DNA of 64,000 nt. Source: Nocardioides bizhenqiangii (GTDB lineage: Bacteria > Actinomycetota > Actinomycetes > Propionibacteriales > Nocardioidaceae). The translations under genes were made by a program, and so were the position numbers. Position 1 is the first letter of the stretch, and every line of letters starts with the position of its first letter. Location of the stretch: assembly GCF_034661235.1 (NCBI RefSeq), contig NZ_CP141059.1, positions 1,116,001 to 1,180,000 of the forward strand, read 5' to 3'. Under the pieces are notes generated by a model that saw only the letters and a program-made list of their open reading frames with translations, did no database searches and was not told the origin of the DNA. This document shows, in pieces, positions 1-8,064 of this stretch.

Positions 1-65
1 TCGACCCCGAGACGGGCGCCGTGCGGGTCGAGGCCCAGAGCAGCCACCACCAGCGGCGCCGCTGA
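1..65 (+). CDS. 3' end of an upstream gene, possibly the ATPase of the siderophore importer (partial)
   Basis: An open frame enters from the left edge (codons in phase with base 3), encodes about 20 residues ending SSHHQRRR, and stops with TGA at 63-65. Forty bases separate it from the lipoprotein gene on the same strand, so they probably share an operon. The following binding protein and permease need an ATPase that is not elsewhere in the window, and FecE/FepC-type ATPases often end in a His/Arg-rich tail, so this is a reasonable guess. Too little sequence is present to prove it. Confidence 0.45.
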   Translation, partial: DPETGAVRVEAQSSHHQRRR

Positions 66-105
66 CCGACAGGTCAGGGCGCCCGCACCCAACAGTGAGG
101 AACCG

Positions 106-1131
106 ATGAAGACACGATCGATCGCGGCCGCCCTGACGGCGCCGCTCGCGCTGCTGATGGTCGCCTGTGGCACCACCGACTCCGAGGGCGGCAACGCCGA
201 GGCGCCGGAGGCGAACGACTCGGCGGACTGCGCGGACGACACCACCGAGACCGCGGACGGTCCGGTGAGCATCACCGACTCCTACGGCCGCACGGTCGAG
301 CTCGACAAGCCCGCCGAGCGGGTCGCTGTGCTCGAGTGGCAGCAGACCGAGGACCTGCTGACGCTGTGCCTCACCCCGGTCGCGGTGGCCGATGCCGAGG
401 GCTATGCGACCTGGGACACCGCCGAGGAGCTGCCCGCGGGCGTCACCGATGTGGGCACCCGCGGCGAGCCCAACCTCGAGACCCTCTTCGGGACGAACCC
501 CGACCTGGTGATCGTCGAGGCCTACACGGCCGAGGACGAGATCATCAAGCAGCTGGAGCAGTACGACGTCCCGGTGCTCGCCACCAAGGGCGCGGACGCG
601 GCGGACCCGGTCCAGAACATGCTCGACACCTTCGAGCTGATTGCCGCGGCGACCGGCCGTGAGGAGCGCGCCGACGTCGTGGTCGACGACTTCAACGCCT
701 CGCTCGAGGAGGCGAAGGAGGAGCTGGCCGACGCGGACGTGCCCACCGACTCGTTCGTCTACTTCGACGGCTGGATCCAGGGCGGCAACGTCGCGATCCG
801 TCCCTTCGGCCAGGGGTCGCTGATGGGTGAGCTCGGCGAGGAGCTCGGGCTGACCAACGCCTGGGAGGGCGAGGTCGACCCGGCGTACGGGCTCGGCCAG
901 ACCGACATCGAGGGCATGAGCGAGGTCGGCGACGCCACCTTCTTCTACACCGGCACGACCGACCCGGCGGGTGACATCAACGCCGAGCTGGCCAAGAACC
1001 GGGTCTGGAACCAGATCCCGGCGGTCGAGGACGGCCGGTCCTACGCGTTCCCCGAGGGCATCTGGACCTTCGGCGGCCCGCACTCCGCCCAGCAGGTGAT
1101 CGACGCGTACGTCGACCTGCTGACGCAGTAA
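106..1131 (+). CDS. Iron-siderophore ABC transporter substrate-binding lipoprotein (FecB/FepB-like)
   Basis: This 341-residue protein would capture ferric siderophores outside the membrane and pass them to the permease encoded next. A lipoprotein signal is clear: basic start, hydrophobic run and lipobox LMVAC with the lipidated Cys at residue 21, followed by an acidic, Ser/Thr-rich linker to about residue 55. The rest fits the two-lobed periplasmic-binding fold of the FecB family, including an SYGRTVELDKPAERV-type opening, the NPDLVIVEAY segment and a C-terminal FGGPHSAQQVIDAYVDLL helix. A GAGGAA ribosome site precedes the ATG. Spacing to the permease gene is 27 bp, so an operon is likely. 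No iron-box is seen directly upstream, consistent with a promoter before the window. The siderophore type cannot be told. Confidence 0.9.
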   Translation: MKTRSIAAALTAPLALLMVACGTTDSEGGNAEAPEANDSADCADDTTETADGPVSITDSYGRTVELDKPAERVAVLEWQQTEDLLTLCLTPVAVADAEGYATWDTAEELPAGVTDVGTRGEPNLETLFGTNPDLVIVEAYTAEDEIIKQLEQYDVPVLATKGADAADPVQNMLDTFELIAAATGREERADVVVDDFNASLEEAKEELADADVPTDSFVYFDGWIQGGNVAIRPFGQGSLMGELGEELGLTNAWEGEVDPAYGLGQTDIEGMSEVGDATFFYTGTTDPAGDINAELAKNRVWNQIPAVEDGRSYAFPEGIWTFGGPHSAQQVIDAYVDLLTQ

Positions 1132-1158
1132 CGGGCCCTGCGGTAGACGGGACGAGGA

Positions 1159-3270
1159 ATGGTGGTCGAGCAGCAGCTGCCGGAGAGCCGGGTGGCACGG
1201 TCTCCTGCGGCCGAGCGACCGGGGCTGGGACGCGTCGGCGTCCTCAAGGGGACCAGTGCCCTGGTCGTGCTCGCCACCTTCCTCGTCCTGGTCTCCGGCT
1301 GGCACCTGACCCAGGGCACCTCCGCGGTCGGGGCGGGCGACCTGCTCCGCTGGGCGACCGGGCAGGGCACGACCGAGTCGGGCGACATCCTGCTCGGCTC
1401 CCGCGTCCCGCGGCTGGCGGCAGGTATCGCGGTCGGCTTCGCCCTGGGCGTGGCGGGTGCCCTCCTCCAGTCGTTGGCGCGCAACGCGCTGGCGTCGCCC
1501 GACACCCTCGCCGTCACCGGTGGTGCTTACCTGGCCGTCACCGTGGTGGCCGCCTTCGGCCTGTCGGTGCCGCTGTGGGCGTCCGGCCTGACTGCCTTCG
1601 TCGGCGGGATCACCGCTGCGGCGGTGGTGCTCGGCCTCGCGGGCGGTGCCGGCACGTCGACGACCCGGCTGGTGCTGGCCGGCTCCGCGGTGGCGCTGGC
1701 GCTGCAGGCGGGAACCTCCACCCTGCTCATCCTCTTCGACGAGGAGACCACGAGCCTCTTCGCCTGGGGGAGCGGCTCGCTCAGCCAGCTCGGGCTCGAC
1801 GCGTTCCAGCAGGCCGCGCCCGTCGTGCTCCTCGCCACGGGGTCCGCCCTCCTGCTGGCCCGCCGGCTCGACCTGCTCGGGCTGGGCGACGACGGCGCCG
1901 CTGCGCTCGGCGTACCCGTCCGGAGCACCCGCGCCCTCGGGACCGTCCTGGCGGTGCTGCTGACCGCCGCCAGTGTCACCCTCGCCGGTCCGATCGGGTT
2001 CGTCGGCCTGTTCGCCCCGGTGATCGTGCGGCTCGTCGGCGGCGTTATCCCGGCGCTCAACCGCCACGTCGTCCTGATCCCGGCGGCGGGCCTGATGGGC
2101 GCGTTCGTCGTCGTGCTCGCGGACGCGCTGCTGCGGGCGTTCCTCGGCGCGGACGAGGCGATCTCGATCCCCACCGGCATCACCACCACGATCGCCGGCG
2201 CACTGGTGATGATCGTCCTTGCCCGGCGCAGTCGTGACTCGGGTCCGGCCAAGCAGCCACCCGCGGCGCGGGTCGGTGTGCGCAGCCGGCCGCGGTTCGT
2301 CGTCGTGCTCGTGCTCGTTGCGTGCGCCGCGCTCGCGGTGACCCTCCTCGGGCTGCTCGGCGGTGACACCTGGCTCCGCACCGGCGACATCGCCCTCTGG
2401 CTCGACGGCGATGGCCCGCCGTTGGTCCGGTTCGCCCTCGACGAGCGCGCACCGCGGGTCGCGGCCGCGGTGCTCGGCGGTGCCGCCCTGGCCCTGGCCG
2501 GGTCGCTCGTGCAGTCGACCTGCCGCAACCCGCTCGCCGAGCCGGGCATCCTCGGCATCACCGGTGGTGCCGGCGTCGGCGCGGTCGTCGTCGTGACCGG
2601 CAGCGTGACAGCGGCGCCGTCGAACAACGCGGTGCTCGTCGGCGCCGTGGTCGGGGCGCTGGTCTCGTTCGTGCTCGTCTACGGGCTGGCGTGGCGGCAC
2701 GGCCTCGACGCCGACCGCCTGCTGCTGATCGGCATCGGAACCTGGTACGGCGCCGTCGCCCTGACGACATTCCTCCTGGTGCGCTCCAACCCGTGGGACA
2801 CGCCGCGCATCTACACCTGGCTGTCCGGGACGACGTACGGCCGCACGTTCGACCAGGTCGTCCCTGTCGCGGTCGTGCTCGCCGTGGCGCTCCCGCTCGC
2901 GTGGGTCGTACGACGCGAGCTCGACCTGCTCGCGCTCGACGAGGACACGCCGCGCCTGGTCGGTGTCGGCCTCGAGCGGGTGCGGCTGCTGGTGCTCCTC
3001 GTCGCAGCGCTGCTGGCCGCGACCAGCGTCGCCGCGGTCGGCGTGGTCGGGTTCGTCGGCCTGGTGGCGCCGCACATGGCACGCGCGCTGGTGGGTGGCC
3101 GGCACTCCCGGTCGGTGCCTGTCGCCGTGCTCGTCGGAGCGGTGCTGCTGGGTGCCGCGGACCTGGTCGGCCGGACCGTCATCGCGCCCGCCCAGGTGCC
3201 CGCCGGCCTGGTGGTGGCGATCATCGGGGCGCCGTACTTTGTCTACCTCCTGGCCCGTTCCCGCGCCTGA
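1159..3270 (+). CDS. Fused double FecCD-type iron-siderophore permease (FhuB-like)
   Basis: At 703 residues this is about twice the size of a normal FecCD permease. It contains two homologous halves (about residues 35-360 and 385-703), each rich in membrane segments and each carrying the family signatures: RVPRLAAGIAVG with SLARNALASPDTLAV in the first half, RAPRVAAAVLGG with STCRNPLAEPGILGI in the second, and GFVGLFAPVIVR or GFVGLVAPHMAR as the likely ATPase-contact loops. It therefore resembles FhuB, where one chain forms the whole channel. It follows the binding-protein gene by 27 bp. The last 28 bases overlap the end of the oppositely oriented HxlR-type gene. The start is uncertain by one codon (ATG 1159 or GTG 1162). 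Confidence 0.93.
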   Translation: MVVEQQLPESRVARSPAAERPGLGRVGVLKGTSALVVLATFLVLVSGWHLTQGTSAVGAGDLLRWATGQGTTESGDILLGSRVPRLAAGIAVGFALGVAGALLQSLARNALASPDTLAVTGGAYLAVTVVAAFGLSVPLWASGLTAFVGGITAAAVVLGLAGGAGTSTTRLVLAGSAVALALQAGTSTLLILFDEETTSLFAWGSGSLSQLGLDAFQQAAPVVLLATGSALLLARRLDLLGLGDDGAAALGVPVRSTRALGTVLAVLLTAASVTLAGPIGFVGLFAPVIVRLVGGVIPALNRHVVLIPAAGLMGAFVVVLADALLRAFLGADEAISIPTGITTTIAGALVMIVLARRSRDSGPAKQPPAARVGVRSRPRFVVVLVLVACAALAVTLLGLLGGDTWLRTGDIALWLDGDGPPLVRFALDERAPRVAAAVLGGAALALAGSLVQSTCRNPLAEPGILGITGGAGVGAVVVVTGSVTAAPSNNAVLVGAVVGALVSFVLVYGLAWRHGLDADRLLLIGIGTWYGAVALTTFLLVRSNPWDTPRIYTWLSGTTYGRTFDQVVPVAVVLAVALPLAWVVRRELDLLALDEDTPRLVGVGLERVRLLVLLVAALLAATSVAAVGVVGFVGLVAPHMARALVGGRHSRSVPVAVLVGAVLLGAADLVGRTVIAPAQVPAGLVVAIIGAPYFVYLLARSRA

Positions 3271-3761
3271 GGCTCGGTGAAGGGCCTCACGCCCGGGCCC
3301 GGCCGTGTCGCCACCTCGCTCGGGTCGTCGAGCCGGTGGCCGGCCGCGCAGCGGATCTCCACATGCACCGGTTCCTCGCAGTCGCGGTGCGCGAACGCGG
3401 TCGGCGGGCCCTGAGGGTCGGCGAGGTGGCGGTCGCCCCACTGGCTGATCGCCAGCAGGATGGGCTGCAGCTCGATGCCCTTGTCGGTGAGGCGGTACTC
3501 GTGGCGGGTGCGGGACCCTTCGTCACGGTAGGGGACCCTGTGCAGCAGTCCCTGGTTGACGAGGGTGGCCAGCCGGTTGGTTAGCACCTGGCGGGGCATC
3601 CCGGCGTGCCGCCGGATGTCGTCGAAGCGCCGTACGCCGAGGAAGACCTCGCGCAGGACGACGACCGTCCAGCGCTCGCCGAGGATCGCCATCGCGCGGC
3701 CGAGGGTGCAATTGTCGACCGACCACTCGAGGGCGGGCGGGCTGGAGGTTGTCGTCGGCAC
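3243..3761 (-). CDS. HxlR-family winged-helix transcriptional regulator
   Basis: A 172-residue protein read from a GTG at 3761; the same frame is open further upstream but that would run through the divergent gene. Residues 10-110 form the HxlR/DUF24 winged helix: WSVDNCTLGRAMAILGERW, then VVLREVFLGVRRFDDI, the recognition helix GMPRQVLTNRLATLV and the wing YRLTDKGIELQPILLAI. Cys18 sits where redox-sensing HxlR proteins carry their conserved Cys. The C-terminal 50 residues hold three further Cys (EEPVHVEIRCAAGH region), a common actinobacterial extension. It is divergent from the thioesterase gene, so it may control itself and that gene. Its ligand is unknown. Confidence 0.88.
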   Translation of the reverse strand: MPTTTSSPPALEWSVDNCTLGRAMAILGERWTVVVLREVFLGVRRFDDIRRHAGMPRQVLTNRLATLVNQGLLHRVPYRDEGSRTRHEYRLTDKGIELQPILLAISQWGDRHLADPQGPPTAFAHRDCEEPVHVEIRCAAGHRLDDPSEVATRPGPGVRPFTEPQARERARR

Positions 3762-3784
3762 ATCCCCAGCATAGGGCGATCTAA

Positions 3785-3799
3785 GTCTCATTGACAGAC
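3785..3799. promoter_or_regulatory. Candidate operator between HxlR gene and thioesterase gene
   Basis: GTCT and AGAC form an inverted repeat around CATTGAC in the 57-bp divergent spacer, overlapping a TTGACA hexamer at 3791-3796. Small HxlR-type operators lie in such spacers, but the arms are only four bases long, so this is a suggestion. Confidence 0.3.
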
Positions 3800-3818
3800 C
3801 CAGCGTTCGGCTGGTGTC

Positions 3819-4292
3819 ATGGGCCTCATGACTGAGTCCGCGATCCAGACCCAGGCGGATCCCGCCACCCTCGACGGCCTCGAGCAGCTGCAGGCCATGC
3901 TGCGGGGCGAGCTGCCGGTGGCACCGATCGCGGAGACCCTCGGCTTCGTCGGGTTCGAGGTGCCCGAGCGGGGACGCGCGATCTTCGAGCTCGACCCGGA
4001 GCTTCGGCACTACAACCCGATCGGCAGCGTCCACGGCGGTGTCTTCGCGACGCTCCTCGACTCGGCGTGCGGCTGTGCCGTGCACTCGACCCTCGGTGTC
4101 GGGGAGGCCTACACGTCGCTGGACCTCACGGTGAAGTTCCTGAAGCCGGTCACCGTCGACTCCGGTCGCTTGCGCGCGGTCGGTACGGTGCTGCAGCGTG
4201 GCCGGCGCACTGCCCTCGCCGAGGCGAAGCTGTACGACGGGCGCGACCGGCTCGTGGCCTACGCCTCGTCCTCCTGCATGATCCTCGGCTGA
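3819..4292 (+). CDS. PaaI/YdiI-type hotdog-fold thioesterase
   Basis: A 157-residue hotdog-fold protein likely to hydrolyse an acyl-CoA thioester in the cytoplasm. Family marks are visible: HYNPIGSVHGGVFATLLDSACGCAV (HGG and the acidic residue of the active helix) and YTSLDLTVKFLKPVTVDSG, the strand pairing at the dimer interface. Length matches the PaaI/DUF4442 group. Two in-frame starts are possible, ATG 3819 and ATG 3828; neither has a good ribosome site. The gene is divergent from the HxlR-type regulator, which may respond to an aromatic or acyl substrate. Substrate unknown. Confidence 0.85.
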   Translation: MGLMTESAIQTQADPATLDGLEQLQAMLRGELPVAPIAETLGFVGFEVPERGRAIFELDPELRHYNPIGSVHGGVFATLLDSACGCAVHSTLGVGEAYTSLDLTVKFLKPVTVDSGRLRAVGTVLQRGRRTALAEAKLYDGRDRLVAYASSSCMILG

Positions 4293-4329
4293 GCGGACCG
4301 CTGTCCGCGGCCACTGACACACTGGCCGC
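4293..4329 (+). terminator. Two adjacent hairpins after the thioesterase gene
   Basis: GCGGAC/GTCCGC (4293-4308) and GCGGCCA/TGGCCGC (4307-4329) form two strong stems that share two bases, directly after the stop codon and ending one base before the next ATG. There is no T-tract, so termination would be imperfect; the second hairpin could instead mask the start of the DUF1697 gene. Confidence 0.35.
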
Positions 4330-4330
4330 C

Positions 4331-4876
4331 ATGCCGACCTACGTCGCGTTCCTGCGCGCGATCAACCTCGGGCCGACGCGGAAGTTCCCGAAGGCCGACA
4401 TCGTGACGGCGACCGGAGCGGCGGGCTGCTCGGACGTCGAGACCTACATCAACACCGGCAACGTGCGGTTGACCAGCGGGCTGCGGTCGCGAGCCAAGGT
4501 AGAGGCCTCGCTCGAGAAGGCCTACGCGGCGCAGACCGGTTTCGCCGTACCGACCCTGGTGTTCACCCCTGCGGAGCTGGCGGAGATCGCTGCCGACGCG
4601 GAGGAGCTGACCCGGCCGGACCTGGAGCGCCACTACCTCTACCTGCTCAAGGACGAGCCGGCGAAGGACCGCGTCGACGCACTGCTCGCCAAGGAGGGAG
4701 CGGCCGACCAGGTCGTGGTGCGCGGCCGGGCCGTCCACCTTCTCTTCGGGTCCGGCTACCAACCGGGCAGCGTCGACCCGTGGGGCGTGGAGAAGGCACT
4801 CGGTGTTGTCGCCACCAACCGCAACTTCAACGTCGTCACGACACTGGCGAAGAAGTGGTGCTCTCCGTCGGGCTGA
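4331..4876 (+). CDS. DUF1697 family protein
   Basis: A 181-residue protein whose first residues, MPTYVAFLRAINLGP, are the hallmark of DUF1697. The internal YINTGNVRLTS segment and the C-terminal NRNFNVVTTLAKKW are equally typical of the family. No biochemical role is established for DUF1697 proteins. The start is the ATG at 4331, right after a hairpin; longer readings of the frame overlap the thioesterase gene and add no family sequence. Its 3' end overlaps that of the convergent MFS gene by 41 bp. Confidence 0.88.
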   Translation: MPTYVAFLRAINLGPTRKFPKADIVTATGAAGCSDVETYINTGNVRLTSGLRSRAKVEASLEKAYAAQTGFAVPTLVFTPAELAEIAADAEELTRPDLERHYLYLLKDEPAKDRVDALLAKEGAADQVVVRGRAVHLLFGSGYQPGSVDPWGVEKALGVVATNRNFNVVTTLAKKWCSPSG

Positions 4877-6089
4877 CCGGGGCTCTGCTCATCGTGCGCA
4901 CGGACCGCGACGCCAGGGTCAGCAGCGAGATCACGCCGTAGGCGATGCCGGCCGCCAGGATCATGTTTTGCAGCCCGAACGCGGCGCCGAGCGGACCGAA
5001 CGCCAGCTGGCCGATGGGGATGGCGATGAACGAGCCGAGCATGTCGTAGGAGTAGACGCGCGACAGCATGTCGGGCGGCACGTGCTCCTGCATCGCGAGC
5101 TCCCAGCCGAGACCGAAGATCTCGATGCCGGCACCGCCGACGAACGCCGCGAGGAGGAGCACCCAGAGCTCGGTCGTGGTGCCGAGCGCGATCATCTGCA
5201 GGGAGTAGACGGCGCAACCGAGCATGCCCCACAGCAGAGGTCGGTGGAGCGGCACCCGCAGGAAGATGATCGACGTCACCACGAGGCCGGCGGCGCCGGC
5301 GGACAGGATCAGCGCCCACCCGTGGACGCCGATCTCGGAGCTCTTGGCGTGGGCCGGGCCCAGGGTGCTGAAACCACCGCTGGAGAGCGCGTTGAGCACG
5401 CCGAAGGCGAGCACGATGATCCACAGCCACGTCGTACGGCGGAAGAACCCCCATCCCGTGCGCAGGTCCTTGATGATGCTGTCGCCGTCGTCGCGGGGAG
5501 GTGGCGCGGGCAGCTTGATGGGCAGCAGCAACGCGGCGGAGAGCAGGTAGGTCGCGCCGTTGATCGCGATCGCCCATCCCGCTCCCACGCCGACGACCAG
5601 GGCACCGGCGGCGGCGGGCGCGACGACGAGCGAGCCGTTGCGGAGCAGGCCGTTGAGCGCATTGGCCTGCTGTAGCGCACCCTTGGGTGCGAGCTGGGGG
5701 AGCAACCCGGCGAGCGCCGGCTGGTTCGCCGCAGCGGCGACGCCGTTGACCGCGGTCAGCGCGGCGAGCTGCCAGATCTCCGCAGTGCCGCTCAGCACGA
5801 GCGCGGCGATCGCCAGGGCGGTGAAACCGGCCGTGACGTTGCTGAGCTGGATGATCAGGGTCCGGCCGAACCGGTCGGCGAGCACGCCGCCGACCAGCAG
5901 GAACGCGACCATCGGGATGCTGTGGGCGGCGAGCACGATGCCCACCGCACTGGGGGAGTCGCTGACCTCGAGCACGGCGAAGACCAGCGCGACGCCCCCC
6001 ATGATGTCGCCCAGCAGGTCGACGGCCCGGGATGCGAAGTACCAGCGGAACCGCCGGTCCCGCAGCGGCGCGAGTGCCGGGCCTCTCAT
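4836..6089 (-). CDS. MFS transporter, probable drug/metabolite exporter
   Basis: A 417-residue major facilitator protein with about 12 hydrophobic spans. It begins MRGPALAPLRDRRFRWYFAS, the usual start of MFS_3 (enterobactin-exporter-like) carriers, and has the loop 2-3 motif GGVLADRFGRTLII. The ATG at 6089 overlaps the regulator's TGA as ATGA, which fixes the start and implies translational coupling. Co-transcription with an ArsR-type repressor suggests expression induced by a toxic or signalling compound, but neither substrate nor inducer can be read from the sequence. Confidence 0.9.
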   Translation of the reverse strand: MRGPALAPLRDRRFRWYFASRAVDLLGDIMGGVALVFAVLEVSDSPSAVGIVLAAHSIPMVAFLLVGGVLADRFGRTLIIQLSNVTAGFTALAIAALVLSGTAEIWQLAALTAVNGVAAAANQPALAGLLPQLAPKGALQQANALNGLLRNGSLVVAPAAAGALVVGVGAGWAIAINGATYLLSAALLLPIKLPAPPPRDDGDSIIKDLRTGWGFFRRTTWLWIIVLAFGVLNALSSGGFSTLGPAHAKSSEIGVHGWALILSAGAAGLVVTSIIFLRVPLHRPLLWGMLGCAVYSLQMIALGTTTELWVLLLAAFVGGAGIEIFGLGWELAMQEHVPPDMLSRVYSYDMLGSFIAIPIGQLAFGPLGAAFGLQNMILAAGIAYGVISLLTLASRSVRTMSRAPVSPTESTTSSPVS

Positions 6090-6592
6090 CGTTTCTCCAT
6101 TCGGAAACCGGCGACCGTCAGGTTGACCGGGACGGTGCCGGCGGTGCGTGGACGCTTCGCCTCGTGGTGCACCAGCAGGGACGCCTCGACCAGGAGATCC
6201 ACCGCACGCTCCCAGACCTCCGGCGTGACCCAGACCTCGGCGTCGGTGAACGTGCCCTTCCCCTTCTGGCGGAGCGGGAAGCGGCGGAGCAGCTCGGCGC
6301 ACATCGCCTGCACCTGACCCGCGATGTCCTCGTCGGTCAACTTCGACTCAGCCCGGTCGACCAGGTGCCGGTAGCGCTTCGCCATCCCGCCCCGGATCCG
6401 CTCCTCGCCCTCGACCACGACCAGGTCGGCGTCGTGGAGCTGGCGCAGGTGGTACGACGCGTTCGCGTGGGTGATGCCCAGCTCGCGCGCGACCTCCGCG
6501 GCGCTCATCGCGGTGCTCGTGAGCAGCGACAGCATCTGCAGGCGCAACGGGTGCGCGGTCGCGCGGAGCGAGGAGATCTGTGCATCGGCCAT
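6086..6592 (-). CDS. ArsR-type winged-helix regulator of the adjacent exporter
   Basis: 168 residues from ATG 6592. An N-terminal winged helix (about residues 8-85) reads SLRATAHPLRLQMLSLLTST, then SAAEVARELGITHANASYHLRQL as the DNA-reading helix-turn-helix. The Cys/His metal sites of classic ArsR sensors are not seen, so it is more likely a small-molecule or protein-partner regulator. The second half (residues 90-168) is a helical domain of a kind common in actinobacterial ArsR proteins paired with MFS carriers. It is the first gene of a two-gene operon (ATGA overlap). A GTG three codons upstream is an alternative start. Confidence 0.87.
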   Translation of the reverse strand: MADAQISSLRATAHPLRLQMLSLLTSTAMSAAEVARELGITHANASYHLRQLHDADLVVVEGEERIRGGMAKRYRHLVDRAESKLTDEDIAGQVQAMCAELLRRFPLRQKGKGTFTDAEVWVTPEVWERAVDLLVEASLLVHHEAKRPRTAGTVPVNLTVAGFRMEKR

Positions 6593-6632
6593 GACCACTA
6601 CCAAAGGCTCGTTGGGGAGTCTGTTGGAAAGA

Positions 6633-6667
6633 AGTGGACCACGCCGACGGCGTACTGTCAAACGTTT
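6633..6667 (-). promoter_or_regulatory. Putative promoter/operator of the ArsR-MFS operon
   Basis: On the minus strand a perfect TTGACA (bases 6661-6656) lies 17 bp before a weak TCCACT, about 40 bp ahead of the regulator's ATG. The 8-bp palindrome AAACGTTT (6660-6667) abuts the -35 hexamer and stands out in this GC-rich DNA as a possible repressor site. The -10 is poor, so only the -35 and the palindrome are well supported. Confidence 0.35.
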
Positions 6668-6738
6668 ATTGGGGGGTCGGTCGATCTGCGGGGCCCCCGA
6701 TGCCACCGCATCCTCGACACGATGACGCCTGTGCCACC

Positions 6739-7056
6739 ATGGGCGATGTGACGACCGCGAGCCCTGTCGAGGTGGATCCGGGAGTCGAAGAGGACCTGAC
6801 CCCGGACGAAATCACGCTCACCGACACGCCCTGGGTGACCGTGGTCTGGAACGACCCGGTCAACCTGATGTCCTACGTCAGCTACGTCTTCCAGAAGTAC
6901 TTCGGCTACTCGAAGAAGAAGGCGGAGAAGCTGATGCTCGAGGTGCACCAGGACGGCAAGTCGGCCGTGAGCAGCGGGACCCGCGAGGAGATGGAGCGCG
7001 ACGTCCAGGCGATGCACGAGTACGGCCTGTGGGCCACGCTCTCGAAGAGCGAGTGA
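6739..7056 (+). CDS. clpS: ClpS, ATP-dependent Clp protease adaptor
   Basis: A 105-residue protein with the full ClpS core: [20 protein letters not shown] (the N-degron pocket and the ND..N motif), [17 protein letters not shown] and a C-terminal [10 protein letters not shown]. ClpS binds proteins with bulky N-terminal residues and hands them to ClpA/ClpC-ClpP. The start ATG 6739 gives a normal actinobacterial length with an acidic, disordered N-terminus; the frame is open upstream but unsupported. The gene is coupled to the DUF2017 gene by a GTGA overlap, the arrangement found across Actinobacteria (Rv1331-Rv1332 in M. tuberculosis). Confidence 0.96.
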   Translation: MGDVTTASPVEVDPGVEEDLTPDEITLTDTPWVTVVWNDPVNLMSYVSYVFQKYFGYSKKKAEKLMLEVHQDGKSAVSSGTREEMERDVQAMHEYGLWATLSKSE

Positions 7057-7661
7057 CGGGCGCGGAGATGGCGGGATTCGTCCGGCACCGCCGGAGCAAG
7101 CGCATCATCGCGACCCTCTCCGGGTTCGAGGCCGACCTGCTGCGATCGCTCGCCGCCCAGCTGGTCGAGCTGTTGCGCAACGAGGCGGCGGTGCCGAGCG
7201 AGACCGCCGACCCGCTGGAGGCGATGTTCACCGGCGGCGAGTTCTCCGGGCCGACCACCGAGCCCGACGACCCGGTGCTCGCCCGGCTGTTCCCCAACGC
7301 CTACCGCGAGGACGGTGAGGCTGCCGCCGAGTTCCGTCGCTACACCGAGAGCTCGCTCAGGGACGGGAAGGCCAAGGCCGCCGGGACGATCATCGACACC
7401 CTCGACGAGGCCGGCCTGCCGGCCCAGCCGGGGTCCGAGGACCTGACCATCGACATCGAGCTCGACCTGCCGACCGCCGAGATCTGGATGCGCGCCCTCA
7501 CCGACCTCCGGCTCGCGCTCGGCACCCGCCTCGAGGTCGAGGAGGGTGACGAGGACTACTGGTACTCGCTGCCCGACGACGATCCCCGCGGTCAGGCCCA
7601 CCACATCTACGAGTGGCTCGGCTACCTGCAGGAGACCCTGGTCCACGCCGTCGCGGGCTGA
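7053..7661 (+). CDS. DUF2017 domain-containing protein
   Basis: About 202 residues from the GTG at 7053, which overlaps the clpS stop (GTGA); ATG 7068 is a possible later start. The protein has the DUF2017 layout: basic start [11 protein letters not shown], a long amphipathic first half, the [13 protein letters not shown] segment and a C-terminal domain rich in Asp/Glu ending [14 protein letters not shown]. No function is established; constant linkage to clpS in Actinobacteria suggests a part in ClpS/Clp-dependent turnover. It converges with the universal stress protein gene, 10 bp away. Confidence 0.9.
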   Translation: MTGAEMAGFVRHRRSKRIIATLSGFEADLLRSLAAQLVELLRNEAAVPSETADPLEAMFTGGEFSGPTTEPDDPVLARLFPNAYREDGEAAAEFRRYTESSLRDGKAKAAGTIIDTLDEAGLPAQPGSEDLTIDIELDLPTAEIWMRALTDLRLALGTRLEVEEGDEDYWYSLPDDDPRGQAHHIYEWLGYLQETLVHAVAG

Positions 7662-7671
7662 GGCGACGAGG

Positions 7672-8064
7672 TCACTGGTCCGGCTTGACCGCCAGCACCG
7701 GGCACGGCGCGTCGAGGATCACCCGCTGCGCGACGCTCCCGAGGAGAAGCTTCCCGACCGGGGTGCGGTGCCGCACACCGACGACGATCAGCGTGGCCTG
7801 CTCCTCCTCGGCCGCGGCGAGCACCGCGTCGGCGATGTCGGGCACCACGTCGTGCCGCACCGCGACGTCGAGGCCCTCGCCGGTCAGCCGTTCGGCAACC
7901 GCTGTGACCTCGTCGTCACCCGCGAACCTCGTGTCGACGTAGCTGTCGCCGCGGGTGGCGTTGACGATGACCAGGCGGGTGCCCGCGGTGCGGGCGGCGT
8001 CAGCCGCGTGGTCGAGCGCGGCCCGTCCGTACTTGTCGGGTGTGTAGGCGGCGATGACGCTCAT
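7672..8064 (-). CDS. Universal stress protein (UspA family), last gene of the tct operon
   Basis: 130 residues forming one Usp domain: opening [19 protein letters not shown], then [36 protein letters not shown] at the end. The G-x-x-(R)-x-G...GS(V) pattern is that of ATP-binding Usp proteins. Its ATG overlaps the tctA TGA (ATGA), so it is the fourth gene of tctC-tctB-tctA-usp. A Usp co-translated with a tricarboxylate carrier may gate uptake according to energy state, but that is inference. Confidence 0.9.
   Translation of the reverse strand: MSVIAAYTPDKYGRAALDHAADAARTAGTRLVIVNATRGDSYVDTRFAGDDEVTAVAERLTGEGLDVAVRHDVVPDIADAVLAAAEEEQATLIVVGVRHRTPVGKLLLGSVAQRVILDAPCPVLAVKPDQ

Noticed and set aside
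4836..6302. Longer MFS protein with 71 extra N-terminal residues
   Set aside because: The extension overlaps the regulator gene in another frame, and the ATGA overlap at 6086-6089 marks the true start.
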